A stretch of DNA of 64,000 nucleotides from an uncultured Arenicella sp. (GTDB lineage Bacteria; Pseudomonadota; Gammaproteobacteria; Arenicellales; Arenicellaceae): positions 1-64,000 of the forward strand of contig CALIVT010000006.1 of NCBI GenBank assembly GCA_938048185.1, given 5' to 3'. Each line of letters begins with the position of its first letter. The first letter of the stretch is position 1. Under the pieces are notes generated by a model. That model was not told the origin of the DNA and did not search any database. It saw nothing but the letters and a program-made list of their open reading frames with translations. The position numbers and the translations under genes were made by a program. This document shows positions 38,642-47,926 of this stretch, in pieces.

Positions 38642-38877
38642 GCATTCACGGTGTGAATGTAGACACACAGACTTGCTGTGCGTAAACAAGATTTTAAAAA
38701 AACGAGCAAACCATGCGCAAACCGGTCTTAGTCATAGTCAAGCAACGTCAACGTGGCTGTTTTCGATTAAAGAAAGAACCTTGATGGTTTTTACTTGCCC
38801 GTTCAGAGATACTGCTCTTTGACAACGCTTCTGCACTCTCAGGCACCGTTTGTAATATAAAAATAACAGGAAAAACA

Positions 38878-40500
38878 ATGTCAATTAAACCGCCGCTACT
38901 CGAACTGCCAATTAAAACCGCTGACGATGGGTTTTATAATGGTTTCTCACGAGCCGTCACGCTGTCGGCTAAATTTTTAGTGGGCAGCCTAATTGTTTGG
39001 GCATTGGTTTTGCCCGATCAAGCTGGCGCGATTCTCAATGCGATGCAGTCGTTTATCCTAAGCAAGTTTGCGGCTTGGTACATCTGGTTATTGGCGGCAT
39101 TTGTCGTAACCTCGTTGTCTCTAGCCATTTGGCCGGCCGCGGGTAAACTTAAATTAGGCAAGCCAGACGATGAGCCCGAGTTCTCTCGTTTCTCTTGGTA
39201 CTCCATGATGTTCAGTGCGGGTATCGGTGTTGGCATGTTGACTTGGTCGATTGCAGAACCGGTAACTCATTTTGGTAATAGCCCCGAGGTTATCCAAGGG
39301 CTAGCAACCGCGGGCGGGGCCGATAATCTGCGTAATGCTTATAAATGGTCATTTCTAAACTGGGGCATTAGCACCTGGGCGTGCTATGTGGTGGTTGGCT
39401 TATCCATGGCGTATTTTTCCTATCGCCGGGGGCTGCCTTTAACCGTGCGTTCGTCATTAACCCCGTTGTTTGGCAAGGCGATGTCGGGCGGGCTAGGTCA
39501 CGTTGTGGATATTGTTGCGGTAGTAGCAACCATTCTCGGAGCAGCGCAAGCCTTGGGTTATGGTGTTGAACAGTTTGTCGCCGGCATGCATCGTATTGGT
39601 TTGGGTGACTGGCTTCTAAACAGCGCAGGCAAGGCGTCATCAATAGCAATTATTTTGGCTATCAGTCTAATTACCGCTGCGACGATTGCTTCGGCTTTTT
39701 CAGGGGTTGGTAAAGGCATTAAATGGCTCTCGAACATTAATTTGTCGCTGAGTATTTTCCTGCTTTCGTTCTTCCTTGTCTTTGGTTCAACCTGGTTTGG
39801 ACTAAAATATTTGGGTTTAGGCTTGTTTGATTACATCACTCAACTGCCCTCTTTGATGTTCAATGTATGGTCGAATGATGGCACCGCGGTTAGCCAAGAA
39901 TTATCGACTTGGCAAAGTGATTGGACCGTTTTTTACTTTGCATGGTGTGTCGCATTTGCGCCGTTTGTCGGAATGTTTTTAGCACGTATTTCTAAAGGGC
40001 GCACAATTCGCGAATTTGTACTCGGTGCTTTGATTATTCCATCGCTAATGAGTTTCGTTTGGTTTACTTGGGCTGGCGGAACTGCGATTGATCTAGAGCT
40101 TTCTGGCATTGCTGGTGGCGTAATTAGTGAGGCCAACAAGGGTGACAAAATTTTCGCTATGGTTGGGGTGTTGCTGTCGCCAAACCTGGCATTAATAATG
40201 TCTGTTTTGATTGTTGTCTTATTAATGACGTATCTCGTTACCACGGCTGATTCCGCGGTTTTGGTGATTAACACCATTAGTGCCGGTGGTGAAGAAGGTG
40301 AAAAGTCTCGTTCGCATATTGTGGTCTGGGGTCTTGCCTTAGGAGGTATGGTGGCGGCTTTGATGTTAGCGGGTGGCCTCGAGGCGATCAAAACTTCAAT
40401 GGTTGTTGGCGCGCTACCGTTTTCGGTCGTTATGGTACTAATGGGCGTTTCGGTGGTAAAAGCAATCTATCGAGATGGCATGCGTGGTGTTGTAAAGTAA
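38878..40500 (+). CDS. BCCT family betaine/carnitine/choline-type transporter
   Basis: A 540-residue transporter with 12 predicted membrane helices. The family signature APFVGMFLARISKGRTIREF is at about 360-380, and the early MMFSAGIGVGMLTWSIAEP segment forms part of the substrate path. BCCT carriers import quaternary ammonium or related zwitterions by Na+ or H+ symport, or exchange. N- and C-terminal extensions are short, so osmosensing like BetP is not suggested. Pairing with an omega-aminotransferase points to a catabolic substrate rather than pure osmoprotection. Confidence 0.9.
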   Translation: MSIKPPLLELPIKTADDGFYNGFSRAVTLSAKFLVGSLIVWALVLPDQAGAILNAMQSFILSKFAAWYIWLLAAFVVTSLSLAIWPAAGKLKLGKPDDEPEFSRFSWYSMMFSAGIGVGMLTWSIAEPVTHFGNSPEVIQGLATAGGADNLRNAYKWSFLNWGISTWACYVVVGLSMAYFSYRRGLPLTVRSSLTPLFGKAMSGGLGHVVDIVAVVATILGAAQALGYGVEQFVAGMHRIGLGDWLLNSAGKASSIAIILAISLITAATIASAFSGVGKGIKWLSNINLSLSIFLLSFFLVFGSTWFGLKYLGLGLFDYITQLPSLMFNVWSNDGTAVSQELSTWQSDWTVFYFAWCVAFAPFVGMFLARISKGRTIREFVLGALIIPSLMSFVWFTWAGGTAIDLELSGIAGGVISEANKGDKIFAMVGVLLSPNLALIMSVLIVVLLMTYLVTTADSAVLVINTISAGGEEGEKSRSHIVVWGLALGGMVAALMLAGGLEAIKTSMVVGALPFSVVMVLMGVSVVKAIYRDGMRGVVK

Positions 40501-40872
40501 GCATTACCAGCCGCATTGTTTTAGTTATTGAGTGATCGAATCTTGTGAAATTAGGCTCTCGTATTTTCAGATTGGTGAACGTCTTGCTCGATAAACGAGT
40601 TAAATATAGCACTCAATAACTGTGTCAATACTGCTTTACTTACGAGCTTAATCCTGTATGGTACAAATCAGCATTAAGATTCAGCACATTTAGATCCTTC
40701 GTTACTCGTATTTTTCCTGCCAGTTGTTGTACTCCTCTAGTTTTAGTCGTGTGCCATTTCTGGAAGTTTTTACCGCTTCAAAGTTTGTAAATATCAGCTT
40801 CAATTTTTCCGCTATTCGTGTCATTTACGACACTAAATATTTAACAAACAATTTATTACATAGGTAACAAAC
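40501..40872 (+). other. Leader region of the cold-shock gene
   Basis: About 370 bp with no gene. It holds a 12-bp inverted repeat (40523/40621), a weak candidate promoter TTTACT-16-TATGGT (40635-40662), and then a T-rich stretch that would make a 5' leader of about 200 nt, as is common for cspA-type mRNAs. A small hairpin GTGTC/GACAC lies at 40818-40833, shortly before the start codon. Confidence 0.5.
40523..40621. repeat. 12-bp inverted repeat with 75-nt loop
   Basis: AGTTATTGAGTG (40523-40534) is a perfect reverse complement of CACTCAATAACT (40610-40621). The loop holds a smaller CTCG/CGAG hairpin. No T-tract follows, so this is not a simple terminator. It lies 23 bp after the BCCT stop codon. 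Confidence 0.6.
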
Positions 40873-41082
40873 ATGTCAGAAAAAACAATTGGAACAGTAA
40901 AGTGGTTTAACGAAACTAAAGGTTTTGGCTTTATCGAACAAGAATCAGGCCCCGACGTTTTCGCTCATTACAGCGCAATTTTAGACTCAGGTTTTAAGAC
41001 ATTAGCTGAAGGTCAAAAGGTTGAATTCAACCTAACTCAAGGCGAAAAAGGCCCACAAGCTGAGGCGATTGTTTGCATCTAA
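40873..41082 (+). CDS. CspA-family cold-shock protein
   Basis: A 69-residue single cold-shock domain. RNP1 is KGFGFIE (16-22) and RNP2 reads VFAHYSAI, with Ala and Tyr where VFVHFSAI is usual. These proteins bind single-stranded RNA/DNA and melt secondary structure. A GG-containing ribosome site (TAGGTAAC) precedes the ATG. The gene has its own terminator and probably a long leader; without expression data it may be cold-induced or constitutive. Confidence 0.95.
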   Translation: MSEKTIGTVKWFNETKGFGFIEQESGPDVFAHYSAILDSGFKTLAEGQKVEFNLTQGEKGPQAEAIVCI

Positions 41083-41147
41083 ATTTAGACGTAAACAATT
41101 AGCGAATTTCAGAGCGGCGATAAACCGCCCTGACGCTTAGATTTTAA

Positions 41148-41182
41148 AACCAACCACTACCAAAGTAGTGGTTGGTTTTTTT
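41148..41182 (+). terminator. Rho-independent terminator of the cold-shock gene
   Basis: A perfect 13-bp stem pairs AACCAACCACTAC (41148-41160) with GTAGTGGTTGGTT (41165-41177). The loop is CAAA and the T-run extends to 41182. It abuts the convergent antiporter stop codon. Confidence 0.95.
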
Positions 41183-42989
41183 ATGTTCGCTCTTTGTGTG
41201 ACTCTTCTTTGGGTTCGGCTAAGTAGAAAAACTTATCGCCAAACGCGATTCGAGTCGAGTGGTCGGTAGTGTGAAACTCGACATCGCCATTTGATTTTAA
41301 TGTCATTAATATTTGGGCTGCCGCGTTGCCTTCGCGCCACTTCTTGAAATCGTATTCTTTGCTGAGCTCGGTTGCCTTTACTTTCCAGCCGTCTCTGATT
41401 CTCTTTTTTAGTTGCGTGTATGAAGATGTTTCGTCAAATAGAAAACGGCCACTATTGTGCTTGCTCGCAATGTGCTTATGGAAGCGGTCACTGGATTGGT
41501 TTGGTGGTAATAGAAACACATTGCGCGCGCCGAATTCATCCCGAAAGCTATTTGATTGGGTGACGTTGTATTCGTAGTGGTTCGCTAGGCCAACCATGTA
41601 GCCGTAAGGCGAAAGATTCAAATGCATGCCTGCGTGATCTGAACTTGGGTTGCCGTAATACGTCTTCAAACCAAGGTTTCGTGCCCGGCTCAGCTGTTCC
41701 CAACTGGTGTCACAAATAAGCGTTTCTACGCCGGCCTTGTCCAGGGCTTCAGCAAATGCGAGCGCAAACGAGTTAGCGCCCACAATCACCAGACCATAGG
41801 TTTTAGGCATGGCAACACCGAGCGCTCGCGCGATTGATCGGCCAGTTAGGCTTTGCAGCACGACGGTACCGATTATAATAATAAACGCCAATGGCACTAG
41901 TTTTTCGGCGCCGTCAACGCCCAGCTCTTCGAGTCTTAACGCAAATACCGCCGATACCGCAGCGGCAACAATGCCGCGTGGGCCTATCCATGATATTAAC
42001 GCTTTTTCTTTTAACGAAAAATCAGAGCCCCTAAAGCTGAGCGCTACTTTCAACGGGCGCGCGATAAATTGCATGACAATAAGTAATGATATGGCGCTCC
42101 AACCGATGGCTTCAAATCCAGCAAACTCGAGCCGCGCGGCGAGTACGATAAAAAGCGCGGAGACAAACACAACTGTTAAGTCTTCTTTAAATTCTAAGAT
42201 TGAATCTATATGAACGTCTTTCATGTTCGCCAGCAGCATGCCCATGACCGTTACCGCCAGCAGCCCGGATTCGTGCATTAACGTGTCGGAGGCGGCAAAC
42301 ACAAAACAAACAACCGCGAGCGCGGCGAAGTTGTGTAATTTTTCAGGTACAAGATGATGTCTTAACAACAGTCCAAACAAATAGCCAGCGACCAAGCCTA
42401 TCAATAGGCCGACAAAAATAGTGCCGCCGAATACAGTAAAAATCTCACTAAATTCCGCAACCTCGCGCTGCACTGCGATCCACTCGTACACAAGTACTGC
42501 GATCAACGCGCCGATCGGGTCGATGACGATGCCTTCCCAGCGCAATACATCAGCGATTTTGGGAATTGGGCGAATTGTTTTCAGCATTGGCATTATTACC
42601 GTAGGCCCGGTGACCACCATCAATGCGCCGAACAAGGCTGATAAAGACCAGCTCAATCCAATTATATAATGCGTGGCAATCGCCATTACCATGCCGTTTA
42701 TCAAAACTCCAACACTCACCATGCGTTGTACGGGTTTGCCTATCGTCTTTAGCTCGCTGCGTTTGAGCGTTAAGGCACCCTCAAATAGAATGACTGCCAC
42801 CGACAGCGAGATAAACGGAAACAGCATGTCGCCAAATAGCTCATTAGGGTCAAGTAAGCCGAGCGTTGGGCCGAGCAATATACCTGACAACAATAGAAAT
42901 AGAATGGCTGGCAGTTTCACTTTCTGTGAAAACCATTGGCATAAAAAACCGATGAAGCCGATTAGTCCAAGTGTAAATAAGGTGCTCAT
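41181..42989 (-). CDS. CPA1-type cation:proton antiporter with RCK-like domain
   Basis: A 602-residue membrane antiporter. About 390 residues form a Na+/H+ exchanger domain of 11-13 helices, including GILLGPTLG, LFEGALTLK, IVIDPIGALIAVL with the functional Asp, and SWIGPRGIVAAAVS. A cytoplasmic region follows with a TrkA-N/RCK-like Rossmann start (GLVIVGANSFALAFAEAL) and a second regulatory part. The family exchanges Na+ or K+ for H+, giving pH and salt homeostasis. It converges with the cold-shock gene and is divergent from mscS. Confidence 0.88.
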   Translation of the reverse strand: MSTLFTLGLIGFIGFLCQWFSQKVKLPAILFLLLSGILLGPTLGLLDPNELFGDMLFPFISLSVAVILFEGALTLKRSELKTIGKPVQRMVSVGVLINGMVMAIATHYIIGLSWSLSALFGALMVVTGPTVIMPMLKTIRPIPKIADVLRWEGIVIDPIGALIAVLVYEWIAVQREVAEFSEIFTVFGGTIFVGLLIGLVAGYLFGLLLRHHLVPEKLHNFAALAVVCFVFAASDTLMHESGLLAVTVMGMLLANMKDVHIDSILEFKEDLTVVFVSALFIVLAARLEFAGFEAIGWSAISLLIVMQFIARPLKVALSFRGSDFSLKEKALISWIGPRGIVAAAVSAVFALRLEELGVDGAEKLVPLAFIIIIGTVVLQSLTGRSIARALGVAMPKTYGLVIVGANSFALAFAEALDKAGVETLICDTSWEQLSRARNLGLKTYYGNPSSDHAGMHLNLSPYGYMVGLANHYEYNVTQSNSFRDEFGARNVFLLPPNQSSDRFHKHIASKHNSGRFLFDETSSYTQLKKRIRDGWKVKATELSKEYDFKKWREGNAAAQILMTLKSNGDVEFHTTDHSTRIAFGDKFFYLAEPKEESHKERT

Positions 42990-43208
42990 TGTCAGTGTTA
43001 TCTCTGTCTAGTTTGTCAGTTGAGGAGTTGATCAGAATCGAGTCTGCCATAATGCGTTCAGGAGTGTGCGAAAACTTCAGCAGATTGTTTGGCCCGCGAC
43101 GATTAGATGCCGACAAAGCGTTGCTAAAAGGCATCCTGCTCGAGCATAATTGCGGCCACTCACGCATTATCAATGCCCTAATAGCTTAATTTCAGCCCAT
43201 AATATCCC

Positions 43209-44060
43209 ATGGAAAAAACGGTTACCGATTCAATTAGCGCCACTCAGAACTATATTGAGCTGGCGATGCAGTATGGCGCGACCTACGCGATCAAAATAGT
43301 CTTCGCAATTCTTATTTACGTAATCGGAAAACGGGTGGCCCGAAGTATTACCAACGTTGCCGTTAAAGCAATGCATCAAAAGGGCGTAGATAGCGAGCTG
43401 ACTGGTTTTCTAAATAGCCTTATTTATTGGGCGCTCTTGGCCGTTATTGTTGTAGCGGCGCTTGGTCAAGTTGGAGTGCAAACGGCTTCGTTTATCGCCA
43501 TGTTAGGTGCGGCAGGTTTGGCAGTAGGCCTGGCGTTACAAGGCTCGTTGTCTAATTTCGCTGCCGGTATATTAATTCTATTGCTGAGGCCGTTTAACGT
43601 TGACGATTGGGTTGAGATGGCCGGCACGTCCGGTAAGGTGAAGGGTATTCGAGTATTCACCACCGAGCTTTTAACGGGCGATAATAAGTCTGTGATCATT
43701 CCTAATTCGCGCGTGCTTGCGAGCAATATCATCAATTTTTCTTCCACCGGCGAGCGCCGAATTGATTTGGTATTTGGCGTTAGCTATGAGGCCGATATCG
43801 ATCAGGTGCGAGCGGTTATCAAACAGGTGATAGAAGCAGATCAGCGAGTCCTAAAAGATAAGGAAACGCGCATTACCGTCGCCGAGTTGGCCGATAGCAG
43901 CGTGAACTTTAATGTGCGCCCTTGGGTATTAACGGATGACTACTGGCTGGTTCATGCTGACCTTATTGAGAATATTAAGAAAGCGTTTGATGCTAACGGC
44001 ATTAGCATTCCGTTTCCGAAAATGGACGTTCATGTTGCGCATGCAGTTGAGATTGACTAA
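43209..44060 (+). CDS. mscS: Small-conductance mechanosensitive channel MscS
   Basis: A 283-residue MscS-type channel, nearly the length of E. coli MscS (286). Three N-terminal helices are followed by the Gly/Ala-rich pore helix (AMLGAAGLAVGLALQGSLSNFAAG, about 97-120), then the conserved RPFNVDDWVEMAG segment and cytoplasmic cage. It opens on osmotic downshift to release solutes, which fits a genome that makes glucosylglycerate. Divergent from the antiporter gene. Confidence 0.95.
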   Translation: MEKTVTDSISATQNYIELAMQYGATYAIKIVFAILIYVIGKRVARSITNVAVKAMHQKGVDSELTGFLNSLIYWALLAVIVVAALGQVGVQTASFIAMLGAAGLAVGLALQGSLSNFAAGILILLLRPFNVDDWVEMAGTSGKVKGIRVFTTELLTGDNKSVIIPNSRVLASNIINFSSTGERRIDLVFGVSYEADIDQVRAVIKQVIEADQRVLKDKETRITVAELADSSVNFNVRPWVLTDDYWLVHADLIENIKKAFDANGISIPFPKMDVHVAHAVEID

Positions 44061-44149
44061 AGCTTAGTGTGCTGTATCGGCCAGTCACTCTAATGTTCTA
44101 AAGGTCTGCTAAACTCAACCTTCTGAAAATCTAGCCCCGCAACTCGTTC

Positions 44150-45502
44150 ATGGCGTCTTCCTCTCGGGACCTCACTCAAGGCTCAATCAATCGAGCGCTC
44201 TACTCGCTCGCCGGGCCGATGATGTTTGGCATTATCGCGGTAATCTCAGTGTCGATCATCGATACTTACTTTGTTGGTAAGTTGGGGACTACCGAATTAA
44301 CTGCTTTGTCTTTCACCTTTCCCGTGACTATGGCGGTAACCAGCATTGCTATTGGTTTGGGCGCTGGTGCAGCATCTGTTGTCTCGCGCGCGGTCGGCGC
44401 GGGTAATGCCGAGGATGCGAAGCGTCTTACTACCGATAGCCTGGTATTGGCGATGATAATCGTAAGTGCCTTATCAATTTCTGGCTTCTTAAGTGTGCGT
44501 TACGTGTTTGCACTGATGGGTGCCGAAGGCGAGGTGTTGGATATGATTGTGCGGTACATGCGAATTTGGTACGTCGCGATGCCGTTTTTGGTTATTCCAA
44601 TGGTGGCAAATGCCGCGTTAAGAGCGATTGGTGACGCGTTTTGGCCAAGCCTAATCATGATTGGCTCCGCGTTTATCAACATGGCGTTAACGCCACTACT
44701 TATTTTTGGCTGGGGGCCTATTCCCGGCTTTAATATCGAGGGCGCAGCCTACGGGACGTTTGCGGCTCAGATATTCACCACCATTTTTGCAATCTGGTTG
44801 ATTGCGGTGCGTGAACACATGATCGCTTGGGTTAAGCCACCGTTGCAGGAACTAGTGCACTCTTGGCAGCGTGTCTTGACAGTCGGTATTCCCGCCGCCT
44901 TGGGCAACGCCGTCAATCCGGTTGGCGTGGCTATCATTACGTCGATACTGGCCGGCTTTGGTGATCCAACCGTGGCGGCCTTTGGCGTTGCAAGTCGTAT
45001 TGAGGCGTTCGCCGCAATACCGATGCTGGCCTTGTCCTCGGCTATAGGTCCTATCTCAGGTCAGAGCTGGGGCAAGGGCAACGTGCAACGAGTCATCCAT
45101 GCGCTCAAGCAAAGTTACCTCGCTTGCTTTATCTGGTCTCTACTGCTCGCCGTAGTTTTAGCCGTGTTTGCTGGGCCGCTAGTCGCCATGTTCGCGCCCG
45201 ACCCGAGTGTTGCTGCGGAAGCGAAACGGTATTTGATGATTGTTCCGATCACGCTATGGGGTTATGGCTGTGTGATTGTCGCGGCCGGTTGTTATAACTC
45301 GCTTGGAAAATCGGTGTCTGGTTTGGGGTTCTACCTGGTGCGCACGGCGCTGCTGTATGTGCCGCTGTCTATCGCCGCGTCGATGTTGGCTGGTTCCGAG
45401 GCGGTCTATATTGCCATCAGTATTTCAAACGCGCTCGCGGGTTTGATGTGTACCTTTCTCTCGCTGCGCTGGTTAAAGCATCAGAAATTAGTGATTTCAT
45501 AG
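44150..45502 (+). CDS. MATE family efflux transporter
   Basis: A 450-residue multidrug and toxin extrusion carrier with 12 helices in two halves (first SIIDTYFVGKLGTTELTALSF; second GIPAALGNAVNPVGVAIITSI). MATE proteins expel cationic drugs or metabolites using Na+ or H+. It belongs to the NorM/DinF-like superfamily; the substrate cannot be read. A DUF2177 gene follows after 44 bp. Confidence 0.92.
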   Translation: MASSSRDLTQGSINRALYSLAGPMMFGIIAVISVSIIDTYFVGKLGTTELTALSFTFPVTMAVTSIAIGLGAGAASVVSRAVGAGNAEDAKRLTTDSLVLAMIIVSALSISGFLSVRYVFALMGAEGEVLDMIVRYMRIWYVAMPFLVIPMVANAALRAIGDAFWPSLIMIGSAFINMALTPLLIFGWGPIPGFNIEGAAYGTFAAQIFTTIFAIWLIAVREHMIAWVKPPLQELVHSWQRVLTVGIPAALGNAVNPVGVAIITSILAGFGDPTVAAFGVASRIEAFAAIPMLALSSAIGPISGQSWGKGNVQRVIHALKQSYLACFIWSLLLAVVLAVFAGPLVAMFAPDPSVAAEAKRYLMIVPITLWGYGCVIVAAGCYNSLGKSVSGLGFYLVRTALLYVPLSIAASMLAGSEAVYIAISISNALAGLMCTFLSLRWLKHQKLVIS

Positions 45503-45546
45503 CGTCTCAGCACATTGCTATCACGCGTGCGGTGTAGCCTTTATCT

Positions 45547-45930
45547 ATGAACGCGGTAAAAGCTTATGTTGGATTTCTTGTCACCTTCTTGGTGGTCGAT
45601 GCGGTGTGGATCAATGCCGTGGTAAAACCGCTTTACCAGCGCCAAGTAGGGCACTTATTAAGTGACTCGCCAAATATGGTCGCCGCTGTGGTGTTCTATT
45701 TAGCTTATGCCGCTGGGGTAGTTATTTTGGCAATCAAGCCCGCGCAAAACAAGCTCCATGCCCTGGCACTCGGTGGTGTTTTAGGCTTGTTCGCTTACGG
45801 GACATTTACCGTGACTAACTACGCGCTGCTCGACGGCTGGACTATTACTATCTTGCTTAGTGATTTAGCCTGGGGCGCTTTTATTACAGGTGTATCAGCG
45901 TGTGTCGGGTATATTGCGGCGACCCGCTAA
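45547..45930 (+). CDS. DUF2177 family small membrane protein
   Basis: A 127-residue protein with four predicted helices, matching DUF2177: the N-terminal FLVVDAVWINAVVKPLYQRQVGHLL and a central GLFAYGTFTVTNYALLDGW are family hallmarks. Function is unknown. It follows the MATE gene closely and ends 2 bp from the convergent phosphate transporter stop. Confidence 0.88.
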   Translation: MNAVKAYVGFLVTFLVVDAVWINAVVKPLYQRQVGHLLSDSPNMVAAVVFYLAYAAGVVILAIKPAQNKLHALALGGVLGLFAYGTFTVTNYALLDGWTITILLSDLAWGAFITGVSACVGYIAATR

Positions 45931-45932
45931 CA

Positions 45933-47210
45933 CTAGCTAAATATAGCTTTTAATATATAGAAGAAAATAATTGCGAAACCGGCGCCAGCCGGCAGAGTTA
46001 CCAACCAAGACATAAAAATATTGCCGATCACCGATAGGTTTAAGGCGCTGATACCGCGCGCCAAGCCAACGCCTAGAACCGCGCCGACCAAGGTATGAGT
46101 CGTTGAGATCGGTAAGCCCCAAGTCGACGCAAATACTACGGTACACGCTGCGCCAAGTTCAGCCGCGAAACCGCTGCTGGGCGTTAGCTCCGTAATTTTC
46201 TTGCCGATTGTGGCCATCACTTTAAAGCCGTAGGTCGCCAGACCGACGACGATACCGACGCCTCCAAGGATCAGTATCCAAGCCGGCAAAAGTGACTTAC
46301 TCGCAATTTCACCACCCGACCCAACCACACTTGCGATTGCGGCTAACGGGCCAACTGCGTTCGCAACATCGTTTGAACCGTGTGCGAAGGCCATGGCTGC
46401 TGCCGTGAAAATCATTAATATAGCGAACACCTTTTCAACACTGGCTAAGCGGTTGGCGCTATTGACGTTTTCGGTAACACGGTTCAACAATAATCCGCCA
46501 AACACGGCGACTAATAAACCTATTACAAATGCAAGTGGCATCGCGTTCAGAAACTTGCTGTCAAAGCCAAAGTCGAAATCGAGCCCAGTATTTTTTAGGC
46601 CCTTTAATATGGTCACCATAGCGATCATGAAACCGACCAGAAACATATAGACCGGCACGTAGCGCTTGGCATTTTGAAATGGATGGGGTGTGTCGAGGAT
46701 GAGTTTCTTAACGCTGACGACTAAGGCAAAAGACATTGTGCCTGCGAGTAATGGAGAAACGACCCAGCTGGCGACAATAGTGCCAACTTTACTCCAGTTG
46801 ACCGCATCTACTGAGATGCCGACGGCGGCAAAACCAACCAGTGCACCGATAATTGAGTGAGTAGTAGACACTGGCCAGCCCCTCATGCTGGCGATCAATA
46901 ACCAGCAGCCGGCTGCGAGCAATGAGGCAATCATGCCAAACACCAGCAGGTCGGGTTGGTCGTTTATTAGCGTCGGATCTAGAATGCCTTTACGAATGGT
47001 GGAGGTGACCTCACCACCGGCCAAATACGCGCCCGCAAACTCAAAGATTATCGCGATCATAATCGCTTGCTTGATCGTAAGAGCGCCAGAGCCAACCGAG
47101 GTGCCCATTGCGTTGGCGACGTCGTTAGCGCCAATACCCCACGCCATAAAAAAGGCGCAAATGCATCCGATAATAAGGAGTATGTGCCCGTACTGCGTGA
47201 TTATATCCAT
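45933..47210 (-). CDS. pitA: PiT family inorganic phosphate transporter
   Basis: A 425-residue low-affinity phosphate:cation symporter. The duplicated PiT signatures are GANDVANAMGTSVG (early) and GSNDVANAVGPLAAI (second half), both with adjacent conserved segments (WPVSTTHSIIGA and LPISTTHTLVGAVLG). The frame opens at a TTG at 47246, but the ATG at 47210 is better: it has GGGGA a few bases upstream and starts just before the first helix. No PhoU-like pit accessory gene precedes it. Confidence 0.92.
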   Translation of the reverse strand: MDIITQYGHILLIIGCICAFFMAWGIGANDVANAMGTSVGSGALTIKQAIMIAIIFEFAGAYLAGGEVTSTIRKGILDPTLINDQPDLLVFGMIASLLAAGCWLLIASMRGWPVSTTHSIIGALVGFAAVGISVDAVNWSKVGTIVASWVVSPLLAGTMSFALVVSVKKLILDTPHPFQNAKRYVPVYMFLVGFMIAMVTILKGLKNTGLDFDFGFDSKFLNAMPLAFVIGLLVAVFGGLLLNRVTENVNSANRLASVEKVFAILMIFTAAAMAFAHGSNDVANAVGPLAAIASVVGSGGEIASKSLLPAWILILGGVGIVVGLATYGFKVMATIGKKITELTPSSGFAAELGAACTVVFASTWGLPISTTHTLVGAVLGVGLARGISALNLSVIGNIFMSWLVTLPAGAGFAIIFFYILKAIFS

Positions 47211-47307
47211 TGTTCCCCAATGTGCGCGTTGCTTAAACGACGGCAAAAAAGTATGTGTTCTATTTTATGAATTTCGAAAAAGTGATGTTAATCGAATCGG
47301 CCGCAAA

Positions 47308-47922
47308 TTAGTCATTTAAATAAAAGTCTACTATCCCAGTTTCAATGGAATATTCAGCACCAATTATTTTTATTTCTCCACGTTCGGCAAGGCTCCGCAA
47401 GATGCGCGAACGCATTTGTAGGCCAGTTACCGATTGTTCGATGTTCGCGCGCATCGCTTGATGAATTAACTCGTTTTTATCGCTGTACTGTTGTCGCTTG
47501 ACGATTGGGTGAACCGCAGGAGTCACTCGGTCGACAATCGAGGCAACATTCGGAGACAGGTCTGCGGAGCCGCTGATCAGCGAATCAACGGTGGCGTTGA
47601 TCGCACCACAGTGAGAGTGACCCAATACTACGACCAGTTGAGTTCCAAAATGCTGACAGGCGAATTCGACGCTGCCAATTTGTGACGGCGCGACTATGTT
47701 GCCCGCGACCCGAATTACAAATAGGTCGCCTAAGCCTAAGTGAAATACTAGTTCGGCAGGTACGCGCGAATCGGAACAACCCAATATCACCGCAAACGGC
47801 TTTTGCCCGTCGGCGACGCTTTGGCGACGGGTGGTGATGGTGAGTTCGGCACCATCTTCGGTGGCCTCGACATAGCGTTTATTGCCGTCGATTAGCTTCT
47901 TCAGAGCTAGGTCAGCATTCAT
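47308..47922 (-). CDS. Beta-class carbonic anhydrase
   Basis: A 204-residue beta carbonic anhydrase, interconverting CO2 and bicarbonate. Zinc ligands are Cys49 (CSDSR, with Asp51-Arg53 as the catalytic dyad), His102 and Cys105 (GHSHCGA). There is no signal peptide, so it is cytoplasmic. It lies 4 bp after the TAXI binding-protein gene on the same strand, so the two are very likely cotranscribed, an unusual pairing. Confidence 0.94.
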   Translation of the reverse strand: MNADLALKKLIDGNKRYVEATEDGAELTITTRRQSVADGQKPFAVILGCSDSRVPAELVFHLGLGDLFVIRVAGNIVAPSQIGSVEFACQHFGTQLVVVLGHSHCGAINATVDSLISGSADLSPNVASIVDRVTPAVHPIVKRQQYSDKNELIHQAMRANIEQSVTGLQMRSRILRSLAERGEIKIIGAEYSIETGIVDFYLND

Positions 47923-47926
47923 AGTA

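Noticed and set aside
40780-40800. TTGTAAATAT in the csp leader, resembling the bufferin element
   Set aside because: Only a short AT-rich 10-mer matches and no dyad is present, so chance is more likely than shared control.
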